Of a stretch of 64,000 nucleotides of DNA, positions 1 to 10,672 are shown one piece after another. Each line of letters begins with the position of its first letter. Position 1 is the first letter of the stretch. This DNA is from Desulfitobacterium metallireducens DSM 15288. Lineage in GTDB: Bacteria > Bacillota > Desulfitobacteriia > Desulfitobacteriales > Desulfitobacteriaceae. The notes under the pieces were generated by a model, which ran no database searches, was not told the origin of the DNA, and saw nothing but the letters and a program-made list of their open reading frames with translations. The stretch spans positions 310,001 through 374,000 of the forward strand of contig NZ_CP007032.1 in assembly GCF_000231405.2 (NCBI RefSeq). The letters are read 5' to 3'. A program made the translations under genes and the position numbers.

Positions 1-152
1 TCGAAGGAGCTTCCAAAGTGGGTGAGCTTGTTGCTAAACGAGCTTTAGAAAAAGGAGTAACTGACGTGGTTTTCGACCGCGGAGGAAATCTCTATCATGG
101 ACGGATTGCAGCCGTAGCTGAAGCAGCACGCGAAGCTGGCCTTAACTTCTAA
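1..152 (+). CDS. rplR: 50S ribosomal protein L18 (3' part)
   Basis: The last 49 codons of a gene entering from the left edge, read from base 3, with a TAA stop at 150-152. The visible tail contains [13 protein letters not shown] and ends AAREAGLNF, typical of the C-terminus of L18, the 5S rRNA-binding protein of the large subunit. rpsE follows after 24 nt, the standard spc-operon order. The N-terminal part lies outside the window. Confidence 0.93.
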   Translation, partial: EGASKVGELVAKRALEKGVTDVVFDRGGNLYHGRIAAVAEAAREAGLNF

Positions 153-176
153 GACAGGGTAAAGGAGGGAAAATCA

Positions 177-677
177 TTGGCGAAAATTGATGCGAGTAAA
201 CTAGAGTTGACCGAGAAAGTCGTTCACATTGCCCGCGTAGCAAAGGTTGTCAAAGGGGGACGCCGATTCAGCTTCAGTGCCTTAGTCGTTGTCGGAGACG
301 GACATGGTATGATTGGTGCTGGACTCGGAAAAGCAGGAGAAGTTCCAGAAGCGATTCGTAAAGGAATCGAAGATGCGAAGAAAAACCTGATTTCCGTACC
401 ACTTACGGGAACCACAATCCCGCACATGATCGTGGGAAACTTTGGCGCTGGCTCAGTTCTTCTGAAACCAGCATCTAAAGGTACTGGAGTTATTGCTGGA
501 GGCGCGGTTCGTTCAGTACTAGAAGCTGCTGGAGTACACGATATTCTTACTAAATCTTTAGGATCATCGAATCCACATAATATGGTCAATGCCACGATGG
601 CTGCCTTTAAAGCTCTGAAAAGAGTAGATGAGGTTGCTAAACTCCGCGGTAAAACCGTAGAAGAAATTCTGGGTTAG
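177..677 (+). CDS. rpsE: 30S ribosomal protein S5
   Basis: S5, 166 aa, a small-subunit protein involved in translational accuracy. The N-terminal half holds the S5 RNA-binding fold ([20 protein letters not shown]). The C-terminal domain has the conserved [18 protein letters not shown] stretch. The start is TTG at 177, eight bases after a strong AAAGGAGG site, and the length fits the family. It sits between rplR and rpmD in the spc operon, with only 5 nt before rpmD. Confidence 0.98.
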   Translation: MAKIDASKLELTEKVVHIARVAKVVKGGRRFSFSALVVVGDGHGMIGAGLGKAGEVPEAIRKGIEDAKKNLISVPLTGTTIPHMIVGNFGAGSVLLKPASKGTGVIAGGAVRSVLEAAGVHDILTKSLGSSNPHNMVNATMAAFKALKRVDEVAKLRGKTVEEILG

Positions 678-682
678 GAGGG

Positions 683-871
683 TTGGCAGTGAAGGTAAAA
701 GTAACACTTGTAAAAAGTCCAATCGGATATTCCGAAGCACAACATAAAGTGCTAAAGAGCTTGGGTTTAGGTAAAATGAACTCTAGTAAAGTTCATGAGA
801 ACAACCCATGTATCCAAGGTATGATCCGTAAATGCGCACATTTAGTTGCGGTGGAAAATCTTTCAGAATAA
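683..871 (+). CDS. rpmD: 50S ribosomal protein L30
   Basis: L30, 62 aa, a small large-subunit protein. The sequence has the family pattern [26 protein letters not shown] followed by the IQGMIRK segment (given here in parts of one domain). The start is TTG at 683 (TTG GCA GTG AAG), preceded by TAGGAGG that overlaps the rpsE stop region, so translation is probably coupled to rpsE. It lies between rpsE and rplO, as expected in the spc operon. Confidence 0.96.
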   Translation: MAVKVKVTLVKSPIGYSEAQHKVLKSLGLGKMNSSKVHENNPCIQGMIRKCAHLVAVENLSE

Positions 872-889
872 AAGGGGGTGTTGACAAGC

Positions 890-1330
890 ATGAAATTGCA
901 TGAACTGAAGCCTGCCAAAGGCGCGACCCATGCTACAAAGCGTTTGGGCCGTGGAATCGGGTCTGGAACTGGAAAAACAGCCGGTAAAGGACATAAAGGT
1001 CAAAATGCCCGTTCGGGTGGTGGCGTGCGTCCTGGATTTGAAGGCGGTCAAATCCCCTTGGCCCGTCGGATGCCGAAACGCGGTTTTACCAACATCTTCA
1101 AGAAAGAGTATGTTGTCCTCAATGTACGTGATTTGGAGCGGTTTGATAATGGCGCGGTTGTAAATTATGAAAGCCTCTTTGAACTGGGTCTCATTAAAAC
1201 AATCAAAGATGGCGTAAAGATTTTAGGAACAGGAGAAATAACCAAGGCGCTGACTATTAAGGTTGACAAAGTCAGTACAGCCGCGGCAGAGAAGATCGTT
1301 GCTGCTGGCGGAAAAGTTGAGGTGGAATAG
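890..1330 (+). CDS. rplO: 50S ribosomal protein L15
   Basis: L15, 146 aa when started at ATG 890, the usual family length. The N-terminal region is Gly/Arg/Lys-rich ([20 protein letters not shown]) and folds into 23S rRNA; the C-terminus is globular. I prefer ATG 890 to the upstream GTG at 878, because the GGGGGTG ribosome-binding sequence at 874-880 overlaps that GTG and is correctly spaced for 890. secY starts one base after its TAG stop. Confidence 0.97.
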   Translation: MKLHELKPAKGATHATKRLGRGIGSGTGKTAGKGHKGQNARSGGGVRPGFEGGQIPLARRMPKRGFTNIFKKEYVVLNVRDLERFDNGAVVNYESLFELGLIKTIKDGVKILGTGEITKALTIKVDKVSTAAAEKIVAAGGKVEVE

Positions 1331-1331
1331 G

Positions 1332-3276
<1,945 letters not shown>

Positions 3277-3280
3277 AGCA

Positions 3281-4027
3281 ATGATAGAACTTAAAAGTAA
3301 GTCACAAGTGGAACACATGCGTAAAGCCGGTAAGATTACGGCGGATACACTCCAGCTATTGGGCGAGTCAATCCATCCAGGGATTACTACTCAGGAGCTC
3401 GATCAAATTGCCGAGAATTATATTCGAAAATGCGGTGCTGTTCCAAGCTTCAAAGGTTACAATGGTTTTCCGTATTCCATCTGTGCTTCCGTGAACGAAG
3501 AGGTTGTACACGGGTTTCCGGGTTTAACGGTGTTACAATCTGGAGATATTATCAGTATCGATTGCGGTGCAACCTATGAAGGATATGTTGGCGATTCTGC
3601 CGTGACCTTCGCGGTTGGGGAAATCTCTGACGAATTGCAAAAATTATTGCGCGTTACGAAAGAGTCCCTAATGCTTGGAATTGAACAAGCTCACAAAGGA
3701 AACCGCCTCTATGACATTTCCCATGCGGTTCAAACCCATGTTGAAGCTAATGGCTTTTCTGTTGTTCGCGACTATGTGGGACACGGAATTGGCCGAGAGA
3801 TGCATGAAGAACCGCAAATCCCCAATTACGGAAAAGCTGGACGGGGGCCTCGACTCGACATCGGGATGTGTTTGGCTATTGAACCGATGGTCAACTTGGG
3901 AACGTATGAAGTGAAGACACTCCGTAACCACTGGACTGTTGTGACGAAGGACGGCAAAGCTTCTGCCCATTTTGAACACACTGTAGCCATTACCGAAAAT
4001 GGCCCTGAGATAATGACTCGGAGTTAA
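3281..4027 (+). CDS. map: Methionine aminopeptidase type I
   Basis: Removes the initiator methionine from nascent proteins; 248 aa. The metal ligands are visible: the Asp pair around [14 protein letters not shown], His in [12 protein letters not shown], Glu in [10 protein letters not shown] and Glu in AHFEHTVAI. The open frame extends upstream into adk in another frame, but ATG 3281, four bases after the adk stop, gives the usual [23 protein letters not shown] start. Only a weak ribosome-binding site is visible, so coupling to adk is likely. infA follows. Confidence 0.97.
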   Translation: MIELKSKSQVEHMRKAGKITADTLQLLGESIHPGITTQELDQIAENYIRKCGAVPSFKGYNGFPYSICASVNEEVVHGFPGLTVLQSGDIISIDCGATYEGYVGDSAVTFAVGEISDELQKLLRVTKESLMLGIEQAHKGNRLYDISHAVQTHVEANGFSVVRDYVGHGIGREMHEEPQIPNYGKAGRGPRLDIGMCLAIEPMVNLGTYEVKTLRNHWTVVTKDGKASAHFEHTVAITENGPEIMTRS

Positions 4028-4059
4028 GATACCCGATTGAGTGCCAGAGGAGGGTTATA

Positions 4060-4278
4060 ATGTCAAAAGAGGACGTCATCGAAGTCGAAGGAAAAGTACT
4101 AGAGCCACTACCTAACGCCATGTTCTTGGTGGAATTAGCCAATGGACATAAGGTATTAGCACATGTCTCTGGTAAGATCCGGATGAATTTCATTAAGATT
4201 CTTCCAGGGGACCGGGTTACATTGGAGCTTTCTCCTTATGACCTGTCTCGTGGCAGGATTGTTTATCGGTTTAAGTAA
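4060..4278 (+). CDS. infA: Translation initiation factor IF-1
   Basis: IF-1, 72 aa, an OB-fold protein that occupies the ribosomal A site during initiation. The whole sequence matches the family ([20 protein letters not shown] at the start, RGRIVYRFK at the end). It has an AGAGGAGGG ribosome-binding site before ATG 4060. It lies between map and rpmJ. No KOW-domain L14e-like gene, present in some Firmicutes at this spot, is found here. Confidence 0.98.
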   Translation: MSKEDVIEVEGKVLEPLPNAMFLVELANGHKVLAHVSGKIRMNFIKILPGDRVTLELSPYDLSRGRIVYRFK

Positions 4279-4300
4279 AGCCCAAAGGGAGGGGATTACG

Positions 4301-4414
4301 GTGAAAGTAAGGCCTTCTGTTAAAAAAATCTGTGAAAAATGTAAAATCATTAAACGCCATGGAAAAGTCATGGTTATCTGTGAAGATCCGAAACACAAAC
4401 AAAGACAAGGCTAA
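4301..4414 (+). CDS. rpmJ: 50S ribosomal protein L36 (zinc form)
   Basis: L36, 37 aa. It starts at GTG 4301 ([15 protein letters not shown]) and ends DPKHKQRQG. Cys11, Cys14, Cys27 and His32 form the zinc site, so this is the zinc-dependent paralogue type. AGGGAGGGG precedes the start. It sits between infA and rpsM, as in other alpha-type operons. Confidence 0.96.
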   Translation: MKVRPSVKKICEKCKIIKRHGKVMVICEDPKHKQRQG

Positions 4415-4563
4415 TTCAACAGTATTTATCTTGCGCGGCTGATGGAGATCAATCCATTGCAGGGAAAAACAGCTGAAGAAGGTTTAATCAAAGTTTGTTG
4501 TTGATGATTGGTAATATACAAGAGGGTTTAAAATAAACAGCAATATGGAGGTGTAAAGTTTAG

Positions 4564-4935
4564 ATGGCACGTATCGCTGGAGTTGATTTACCGCGTGAGA
4601 AACGTGTAGAGATTGGATTGACCTATATCTATGGAATTGGGCTTCCAACATCTCATAAGATTCTCGCAAAGACCGGCGTAGATCCGGACACCCGTATTCG
4701 TGACTTATCCGAAGAGGAAGTAGGCCGCCTCCGGGAAGTTATTGATAAAGAATTTAAGGTTGAAGGTGACTTACGTCGGGAAGTATCCCTCAATATTAAA
4801 CGTCTGATGGAAATTGGCTGTTATCGTGGATTACGTCATCGTCGTGGGCTTCCTGTTCGTGGACAGCGCACCAAAACGAATGCACGTACGCGTAAAGGTC
4901 CGATTAAGACGGTTGGCGCAAGACGCAAAAAATAA
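4564..4935 (+). CDS. rpsM: 30S ribosomal protein S13
   Basis: S13, 123 aa, contacts 16S rRNA in the head and the P-site tRNA. It has the N-terminal [20 protein letters not shown] motif, the helix-hairpin-helix part and the basic C-terminal tail [15 protein letters not shown]. It starts at ATG 4564 after GGAGGTG. A 149-nt gap separates it from rpmJ; I see no further gene or clear terminator in that gap. rpsK follows after 19 nt. Confidence 0.98.
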   Translation: MARIAGVDLPREKRVEIGLTYIYGIGLPTSHKILAKTGVDPDTRIRDLSEEEVGRLREVIDKEFKVEGDLRREVSLNIKRLMEIGCYRGLRHRRGLPVRGQRTKTNARTRKGPIKTVGARRKK

Positions 4936-4954
4936 TTAAGGGGGGATCACAGAG

Positions 4955-5344
4955 ATGGCCCGTAAAGTTGTTCGTACGAAACGCCGCGAACGTAAAAACA
5001 TCGATAGTGGCGTAGCGCACATTAGATCTACGTTTAACAATACGATGGTTACCATTACCGATACACACGGGAACGCAATATCCTGGTCTAGCGCTGGTGC
5101 GCTGGGCTTCAAAGGATCCCGTAAAAGCACACCGTTTGCTGCGCAAATGGCAGCTGAAACTGCAGCTAAAACTGCAATGGAACATGGCATGAAAGAAGTA
5201 GAATGCTTTGTTAAAGGACCGGGAGCTGGCCGTGAGGCTGCGATCCGTGCTCTCCAATCTGCAGGACTTGAAGTGAATTTAATCAAAGACGTGACGCCGA
5301 TTCCGCATAACGGTTGTCGGCCTCCGAAACGGAGAAGAGTATAA
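4955..5344 (+). CDS. rpsK: 30S ribosomal protein S11
   Basis: S11, 129 aa, part of the small-subunit platform. It has the family segments [34 protein letters not shown] and [14 protein letters not shown], and the C-terminus [13 protein letters not shown]. It starts at ATG 4955 behind AAGGGGGGA. It lies between rpsM and rpsD in the alpha operon. Confidence 0.98.
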   Translation: MARKVVRTKRRERKNIDSGVAHIRSTFNNTMVTITDTHGNAISWSSAGALGFKGSRKSTPFAAQMAAETAAKTAMEHGMKEVECFVKGPGAGREAAIRALQSAGLEVNLIKDVTPIPHNGCRPPKRRRV

Positions 5345-5359
5345 GAAGGAGGTGTCAAC

Positions 5360-5986
5360 ATGGCAAGATATACAGGTCCTGTTTGTCGTTTATGTCGTCG
5401 GGAAGGAATGAAACTCTTCCTGAAAGGTGATCGTTGCTATACAGGAAAATGTGCAATTGACCGTCGAGCTTATGCTCCTGGTCAACACGGCCAAAGCCGC
5501 GGTAAAAAGCCTACTGAATATGGTATTCAGTTACGTGAAAAACAAAAAGTTCGGCGTATCTATGGAGTTGCTGAGAAACAATTCCGTACTTATTTCGTTG
5601 AAGCGTCTCGCCAAAAAGGGATGACAGGTGAAAACCTTCTTCGTCTCTTAGAGCGCCGCCTCGATAATGTGGTATTCCAACTTGGATTCGCAACTTCTCG
5701 TCCGGAAGCTCGTCAGCTCGTTCGTCATGGACACTTTATTGTGAATGGTCGTCGAGTTGATATCCCTTCCTTCCTTGTTCGTCAAGGAGATGTTGTTGCT
5801 TACAAAGAAGCGAGCAAGACTTCACCACGGATTAAGGAAATTTTAACTAATCTTGATCGTACACCGCCGCAATGGCTGAGTTTAGATGCTAATGCTGCAA
5901 GCGGCACAGTCGTAGCACTACCCACTCGAGAAGATATTCAAATGCCTATCCAGGAACACCTCATCGTTGAGAAATACTCTCGTTAA
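5360..5986 (+). CDS. rpsD: 30S ribosomal protein S4 (zinc-finger form)
   Basis: S4, 208 aa, a primary 16S rRNA-binding assembly protein. The N-terminus carries Cys9, Cys12, Cys26 and Cys31, so this is the Cys-containing (C+) form rather than the cysteine-free paralogue. An S4 RNA-binding domain follows ([32 protein letters not shown]). It starts at ATG 5360 behind AGAAGGAGGTG. It precedes rpoA in the alpha operon; in some bacteria S4 represses this operon, but I see no site that shows this here. Confidence 0.97.
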   Translation: MARYTGPVCRLCRREGMKLFLKGDRCYTGKCAIDRRAYAPGQHGQSRGKKPTEYGIQLREKQKVRRIYGVAEKQFRTYFVEASRQKGMTGENLLRLLERRLDNVVFQLGFATSRPEARQLVRHGHFIVNGRRVDIPSFLVRQGDVVAYKEASKTSPRIKEILTNLDRTPPQWLSLDANAASGTVVALPTREDIQMPIQEHLIVEKYSR

Positions 5987-6004
5987 TTTCTAACGTAGGA
6001 TAGA

Positions 6005-6988
6005 TTGATATCAAGTTCCCGAGAAAGAAGGTGCATTCCGATATTAGAAATCGAGAAGCCCAGAATTGAATGCGTTGAACGTTCTGACGACAACACCTAT
6101 GCAAGATTTGTAGTTGAACCTCTGGAGAGAGGATATGGGATTACTTTAGGAAATTCTTTACGGCGAATCCTTTTATCCTCGCTTCCGGGTACGGCAGTGA
6201 CTGCGATTAAAATCGAAGGTGTTCTTCATGAATTCTCCACGGTACCAGGAGTGCTGGAAGATGTAACGGATATCATCCTTAACCTTAAAAGCTTAGCTTT
6301 GAAAGGCTATACAGACGAAATGAAAATCTTGCGTCTGGAAGCTTCAGGAGAGGGAGTGGTTCGCGCCGGTGATATTATCACGGATGCGGATATTGAAGTA
6401 CTGAATCCTGATTTGAAGATCGCCACTCTGGATAAGGATGCCCGTCTCTCGATGGAGATGACGGCCGAAAGAGGCCGTGGTTATGTACCGGCTGATAAAA
6501 ATAAGAAGCCGGATCAAGTGATTGGCGTAATCCCCATTGATTCCATTTTCGCTCCGATTTACAAGGTAAATTATGCCGTTGAAGATACTCGGGTGGGCAT
6601 GATCACGAACTATGATAAGCTCACTCTCGAGGTCTGGTCCAACGGAAGTATTTCACCGGAAGAAGCGACAAGCCTGGCAGCAAAAGTCTTAAGCGAACAT
6701 CTTCTTCTTTTCATTGGTCTTACCGATAAGCTCAATGATGTTGAGATTATGGTTGAGAAAGAAGAAGAAGGTAAAGATAAGATTCTTGAGATGACAATTG
6801 AAGAACTAGACCTCTCGGTTCGTTCTTATAACTGTTTGAAACGGGCTGGAATCAATTCGGTGGAAGAACTTACTCAGAAAACGGAAGAGGACATGATTAA
6901 GGTTCGCAACTTGGGCCGCAAGTCCTTGGAAGAAGTGGAATTCAAGTTAAAAGAGCTCGGCTTAGGGTTCCGCACAGTCGAGGACTAA
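6005..6988 (+). CDS. rpoA: RNA polymerase alpha subunit
   Basis: The alpha subunit nucleates RNA polymerase assembly and contacts UP elements and activators. The N-terminal domain has [20 protein letters not shown] and the C-terminal domain has [16 protein letters not shown] and [11 protein letters not shown]. The start is uncertain. The longest canonical frame begins at TTG 6005 (327 aa) with poor ribosome-binding support. The family N-terminus (LEIEKPRIE) instead points to ATA at 6041, which lies 7 nt after GAAGGTG (6027-6033) and would give 315 aa, the usual length. No ATG, GTG or TTG lies near 6041 in frame. Confidence 0.96.
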   Translation: MISSSRERRCIPILEIEKPRIECVERSDDNTYARFVVEPLERGYGITLGNSLRRILLSSLPGTAVTAIKIEGVLHEFSTVPGVLEDVTDIILNLKSLALKGYTDEMKILRLEASGEGVVRAGDIITDADIEVLNPDLKIATLDKDARLSMEMTAERGRGYVPADKNKKPDQVIGVIPIDSIFAPIYKVNYAVEDTRVGMITNYDKLTLEVWSNGSISPEEATSLAAKVLSEHLLLFIGLTDKLNDVEIMVEKEEEGKDKILEMTIEELDLSVRSYNCLKRAGINSVEELTQKTEEDMIKVRNLGRKSLEEVEFKLKELGLGFRTVED

Positions 6989-7013
6989 TTCGGTCAAAAG
7001 GAGGGGAACATCA

Positions 7014-7352
7014 TTGGCTTACCGTAAATTGGGAAGAAACTCAGGTCATCGTGGCGCAATGCTACGTAACCTTGCCACTTCTCTGTTAAAATACGAGCGT
7101 ATTGAAACGACTGAAGCTCGCGCCAAAGAACTCAATGCAATTACCGAGAAAATGATTTCGCTAGGTAAGCAAGGAGATCTTGCTGCTCGTCGTCATGCTA
7201 TGGCTTATCTGATGGAAGAAGATGTAGTAACGAAATTATTCGAAACTATTGCTCCGAAGTACAGTGATCGCCAAGGCGGTTACACTAGGATCATGAAAAC
7301 CGGCTTCCGCCGCGGAGACGCAGCAGAACTCGTACTCATCGAACTCGTGTAA
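7014..7352 (+). CDS. rplQ: 50S ribosomal protein L17
   Basis: L17, 112 aa, the last gene of the alpha operon. The N-terminus [20 protein letters not shown] is the family signature, and the C-terminus [14 protein letters not shown] is complete. It starts at TTG 7014 behind AAGGAGGGG. A strong terminator follows within 15 nt, so the downstream ECF transporter genes probably have their own promoter. Confidence 0.98.
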   Translation: MAYRKLGRNSGHRGAMLRNLATSLLKYERIETTEARAKELNAITEKMISLGKQGDLAARRHAMAYLMEEDVVTKLFETIAPKYSDRQGGYTRIMKTGFRRGDAAELVLIELV

Positions 7353-7361
7353 GAAGACTTA

Positions 7362-7403
7362 AAAAAGCCAGGTTGCTTAATTAAAGCAACTTGGCTTTTT
7401 TTT
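7362..7403 (+). terminator. Rho-independent terminator of the alpha operon
   Basis: A stem formed by AGCCAGGTTGCTT and AAGCAACTTGGCT around a short AT loop, followed by eight T residues. It lies just after rplQ and closes the ribosomal operon. Confidence 0.93.
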
Positions 7404-7431
7404 GTGCTAAGTATTGCGAAAGGCATAATCT

Positions 7432-7482
7432 CTTTGTAAACTATAGTTTATATAGAAAGTATACAAACTATAGTTTACAAAG
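7432..7482. promoter_or_regulatory. Paired palindromic operator upstream of the ECF module
   Basis: An 18-bp segment at 7432-7449 (CTTTGTAAACTATAGTTT) is repeated as its exact reverse complement at 7465-7482, with 15 bp between. Each arm contains the 12-bp palindrome AAACTATAGTTT. So there are two dyad sites, and the pair is itself a dyad. The outer TTGTAAAC/GTTTACAA half-sites resemble BirA half-sites, but the spacing does not fit the usual BirA operator. The regulator is unknown. The site lies about 100 bp before the transporter ATPase gene. Confidence 0.7.
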
Positions 7483-7578
7483 TGTAGAAGCAAATGCCTA
7501 AGTCAAATTGAGACTCATCTATTTTATTTCGACTGCTGTACTAGAGAATTAAATCTTTGGAGCGAGGAGTACAAGAAG

Positions 7579-9069
7579 GTGTACGAGCTACAGATCAAGG
7601 ATATAACATATAAAACGATTCTGACTCAAGTCAACTTTGACTGGATTCAGGGAGAAAAACTGGCTTTGATGGGAGCGAACGGTTCAGGAAAGTCTACTTT
7701 AGCACGAATTCTTGCAGGACTTATTCAGCAGGAGTCCGGCGAGGTAGTTCTTGATCAAAACGGAGCAATCCATTCTTGGCATGACTACCCGCATTGGAAA
7801 ATGATTGGGTTTGTTGGGCAGCATCCTCGTCGGCAAACCATCGGGGCTACTGTTGCTGAAGAACTCGGTTTTGGTCTATTAAACCAGGGTATGAATGCGG
7901 CGGAAGTAAAAAAAATGGTGAAATTGCTCGCGACGCAGATCGGGCTTCAAGAGCAGTTGTTACAGTCACCTGCTACGCTTTCAGGGGGTGAAAGGCAACG
8001 GTTAGTGATTGCAGCAGTCCTTGCTCTTCAACCCGCTTTCATAATTCTTGATGAATCGATTTCTATGCTTGACCTTAGAGCAAGGAAACGGGTCTTCGAT
8101 CTACTTGATACCCATTTGGGAAGCGATAAGGAGAGCAACCGGGAATCAGGATTGGGTCAACTTTGGATAACACATGATCCTGAGATTGCGCTAAAGGCGG
8201 ATAGGCTCCTCGTGCTTCAGGAAGGCATAATCGTTGAACAAGGTAACCCCAGGGATATTCTTGCTGATGATGAACGGTGCAGAGAGTATGGAATTAGAGG
8301 TTTGAAAGAATCCTCCTTCCCCCAGAATATTTCAAAGGATCCTATACTGAATGCTTCTCGTCCAAAAGCTCGGGCTGAGGTTTTACGTTGGCAGAAGGCT
8401 GAATATAAAAGTAGGGTTTGGATTGACCAGGTTGTTAAAAGGAATGAATTTATAGGTATCATTGGGCCGTCTGGGGCAGGAAAGACAACCCTATTAGAAA
8501 GTGGATTAGGATTAGTAACGCCTTTTAAAGGGAGATTCCAGGCATTCGATGATGAATCTGTACCCATCCCTTCAAAGCAACTACGGAACAAAATACGACT
8601 ACTTCAGCAGGAGGCAGGAGAATATCTTCTGGGTCGTACGGTATATGATGAAATATTTTATACAGTAGGCAAAGGAGAGCGCGCCAGAAGTAAGGAAATA
8701 CATGAACAATATTTAAATCAGATGAGTATTCCTAAAATTCAATGGCAGCAGGATCCCCTGCAGATGAGTGGGGGCGAGCGACAAAAAGTGGCACTGGCTG
8801 CAGCCTTGACGACGAATCCAGGAATACTTCTCTTTGATGAGCCACTCATCGGGTTAGATCGTCAGGGAAGAGCGAACTTTAAGGCATTCATGAATGCGTC
8901 TAAGAATAGCTATACCATTCTTTATGTAACGCATGATCTAGAAGAAATTTTAGATATGGCTACACGGTTATGGCTCATTGAAAATGGGAGAATTACATTC
9001 GAATGCGAAGTCGGAGACCATTTTTTGAAGGAACGAGAACGTTTCCGAAGTGCAGGGGTGAAATGCTGA
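7579..9069 (+). CDS. ECF transporter, fused double ATPase subunit
   Basis: A 496-aa protein with two ABC ATPase domains in one chain, the energising part of an energy-coupling factor (vitamin or metal) transporter. Domain 1 has Walker A GANGSGKST (residues 32-40), signature LSGGERQR and Walker B FIILDES. Domain 2 has GPSGAGKTT, MSGGERQKV and LLFDEP. Most Firmicutes encode ecfA1 and ecfA2 as two genes after rplQ; here they are joined. It starts at GTG 7579 after GAGGAG. The EcfT gene follows at once. No S component lies beside it, so the substrate cannot be read from the sequence. Confidence 0.9.
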   Translation: MYELQIKDITYKTILTQVNFDWIQGEKLALMGANGSGKSTLARILAGLIQQESGEVVLDQNGAIHSWHDYPHWKMIGFVGQHPRRQTIGATVAEELGFGLLNQGMNAAEVKKMVKLLATQIGLQEQLLQSPATLSGGERQRLVIAAVLALQPAFIILDESISMLDLRARKRVFDLLDTHLGSDKESNRESGLGQLWITHDPEIALKADRLLVLQEGIIVEQGNPRDILADDERCREYGIRGLKESSFPQNISKDPILNASRPKARAEVLRWQKAEYKSRVWIDQVVKRNEFIGIIGPSGAGKTTLLESGLGLVTPFKGRFQAFDDESVPIPSKQLRNKIRLLQQEAGEYLLGRTVYDEIFYTVGKGERARSKEIHEQYLNQMSIPKIQWQQDPLQMSGGERQKVALAAALTTNPGILLFDEPLIGLDRQGRANFKAFMNASKNSYTILYVTHDLEEILDMATRLWLIENGRITFECEVGDHFLKERERFRSAGVKC

Positions 9070-9073
9070 AAGG

Positions 9074-9871
9074 GTGTTTACGGAGATGAATCTTGAAGTC
9101 TACTATGCGACACAAAGTCCCCTGCACACGTTAGATGCGCGCTTAAAGGTAGCTGCTTTGTTTTGGATATCGCTTTGGATAACCTGGAGTACTTGGCAGG
9201 GGCTTTTTATTCACATGCTTGGGATAATTGTCGTGATGAGATTAAGCCATTTGCCCTTACAAATTTATAAATCGAGTTTTTATGCTTTTTTGATGTTGAG
9301 TGCCTTCTATATTCTTGCCACAGCTTGGACGTGGAACCCCAGTGAAGTTTTTTGGCAGGGACACTGGTCAATAGACGATATTGGGGATACAGGCATCATC
9401 TTGTGGCGTATTGCACTTATTTTTATACTTACTCGGATGTTTGTGGCGATCACGCCAGCACTAGAGCAGGGAGTGGGTATAGCCTACTTTTTTACCCCCT
9501 TAATCAAAATATTCCCGAAGAGTGCAGATTTCGTACTCATCTTAACGTTAACCTTGCGTTTTGTCCCCGTATTGATGGAGGAGGCTCAGCTTTTAGGAAA
9601 GGCAAGAATTCTTAAAGGAGCTTGGCCGATGTCTCTATTTCACAAAGTTATTGAAGTGTGTCGCTTGATTCCTCCACTTTTGATTTTAAGCTTAAGGAGA
9701 GCTGATGAGCTCGCTGAGAATCTTCTTGCACGGGGATATACCTCAGGAACTTATCAGAGTGTTAGCTTTGGGGAGTGGACCCGAATTGATCAAAGGGGAG
9801 TCAATTTTTTAATTCTTTGGCCGTTTATTATCTGGGGAAGTGAAAAGCTAATAAGCTATATATTGAAATAA
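9074..9871 (+). CDS. ECF transporter transmembrane subunit EcfT (CbiQ family)
   Basis: A 265-aa membrane protein with several hydrophobic segments and the two coupling-helix motifs of EcfT: an Ala-Arg motif in LGKARILKGAW and the Ala-Arg-Gly motif in LLARGYTSGT. It couples the ATPases to a substrate-binding S component. The start could be GTG 9074, four bases after the ATPase gene, or ATG 9086 (MNLEVYYATQSP), which the AAAGGGTG sequence at 9068-9075 would serve. Elsewhere truA usually follows; here truA is about 9.5 kb away. Confidence 0.9.
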   Translation: MFTEMNLEVYYATQSPLHTLDARLKVAALFWISLWITWSTWQGLFIHMLGIIVVMRLSHLPLQIYKSSFYAFLMLSAFYILATAWTWNPSEVFWQGHWSIDDIGDTGIILWRIALIFILTRMFVAITPALEQGVGIAYFFTPLIKIFPKSADFVLILTLTLRFVPVLMEEAQLLGKARILKGAWPMSLFHKVIEVCRLIPPLLILSLRRADELAENLLARGYTSGTYQSVSFGEWTRIDQRGVNFLILWPFIIWGSEKLISYILK

Positions 9872-9873
9872 AT

Positions 9874-10437
9874 TCACATCTCTTTAGTGGGGATCGCTTG
9901 CCAGATCAAGTGAGTAATATCAGTAGTAAGTTTCATCACGGTATGAAGACGAGTACACTGGAGAATCTGCAAATCTAAGAAACCTCCAACATTCACCGTC
10001 CCAAGGATTGAGAGGTCACCTACAGGAGGGAGATCTTTCTGGACGCCTGATCCAGGTTTTAACGGAGAGTTGGCTAGACTTATCTTTCCAATATCCTCAA
10101 GTCGGCCTAAACTAGCATCAATAGCGAGGATAAGATCAGGCTTATAAATAGACCTGACCTTTTGAAGTTCGAGGGCTAGGTTTTGAGCATGAAGGGGTTC
10201 TTCAAGTGTTCCGCAAACGGTATATCCTAATCGTTGCAAATTTGTGCCAATTAGGGGGCCGAGACAGTCTCCTGTGGCACGATCCGTTCCAATGCAAGCG
10301 AAGACAATATTTTTCCGATCACTTAATTCTTTCAACGTTAAAATAAAAGCTTGCTTATCCTTATAATTAAAAGAGGAGAAGGTATTAAATGAGGTTAAGA
10401 TGTTCCTGGCATCTTTCGAAATGATTTTCACCTCCAT
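9874..10437 (-). CDS. yyaC: Spore protease YyaC-like protein
   Basis: A 187-aa protein of the YyaC family, related to the GPR/hydrogenase-maturation protease fold and found in spore formers. The core reads CIGTDRATGDCLGPLIG, followed by LILAIDASLG and KPGSGVQKDLPPVGD, which contain the conserved acidic and Gly residues. It is convergent with ecfT with only 2 nt between stops. It supports an endospore-forming host. The exact substrate is unknown. A perfect 18-bp inverted repeat lies just upstream of its start. Confidence 0.85.
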   Translation of the reverse strand: MEVKIISKDARNILTSFNTFSSFNYKDKQAFILTLKELSDRKNIVFACIGTDRATGDCLGPLIGTNLQRLGYTVCGTLEEPLHAQNLALELQKVRSIYKPDLILAIDASLGRLEDIGKISLANSPLKPGSGVQKDLPPVGDLSILGTVNVGGFLDLQILQCTRLHTVMKLTTDITHLIWQAIPTKEM

Positions 10438-10454
10438 AAATAAGTGCTAGGCAG

Positions 10455-10498
10455 AATAAAAATAAGAGCTATTGTCAGAGATAGCTCTTATTTTTATT
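10455..10498. terminator. Perfect 18-bp hairpin upstream of yyaC
   Basis: AATAAAAATAAGAGCTAT at 10455-10472 and its exact complement at 10481-10498, with an 8-nt loop. Both flanks are A/T-rich, so it could terminate either strand. It may stop plus-strand transcription running from ecfT through yyaC, or minus-strand reading towards yyaC. Confidence 0.7.
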
Positions 10499-10642
10499 GT
10501 ATAAATGAGGATGAAATTATATGCTTCAAACCTGAGAATACATAATGACGAATGCACATAAGATTTAGAGTTTGAAATGGAGAGGTTGTTAGAAAATAGA
10601 TAAGAGGGAAGAAAGGAAGAAAATATTGATGGAAAAAATTGG

Positions 10643-10672
10643 TTGAATATTCGAGTTATACTACAGTATAAT
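10643..10672 (+). promoter_or_regulatory. Candidate sigma-A promoter overlapping a putative start codon
   Basis: TTGAAT at 10643-10648 and TATAAT at 10667-10672, 18 bp apart. The -10 box overlaps the ATG at 10671. If this promoter is real, that ATG is not in the transcript and the downstream gene must start further in. Confidence 0.5.

Noticed and set aside
224..595. Long minus-strand frame inside rpsE
   Set aside because: It is a shadow of a well-supported ribosomal gene; the sequence has no family resemblance and no ribosome-binding site.
7432..7482. BirA (biotin) operator
   Set aside because: The half-sites look similar, but the distance between them is about 29 bp rather than the usual 14-16 bp.
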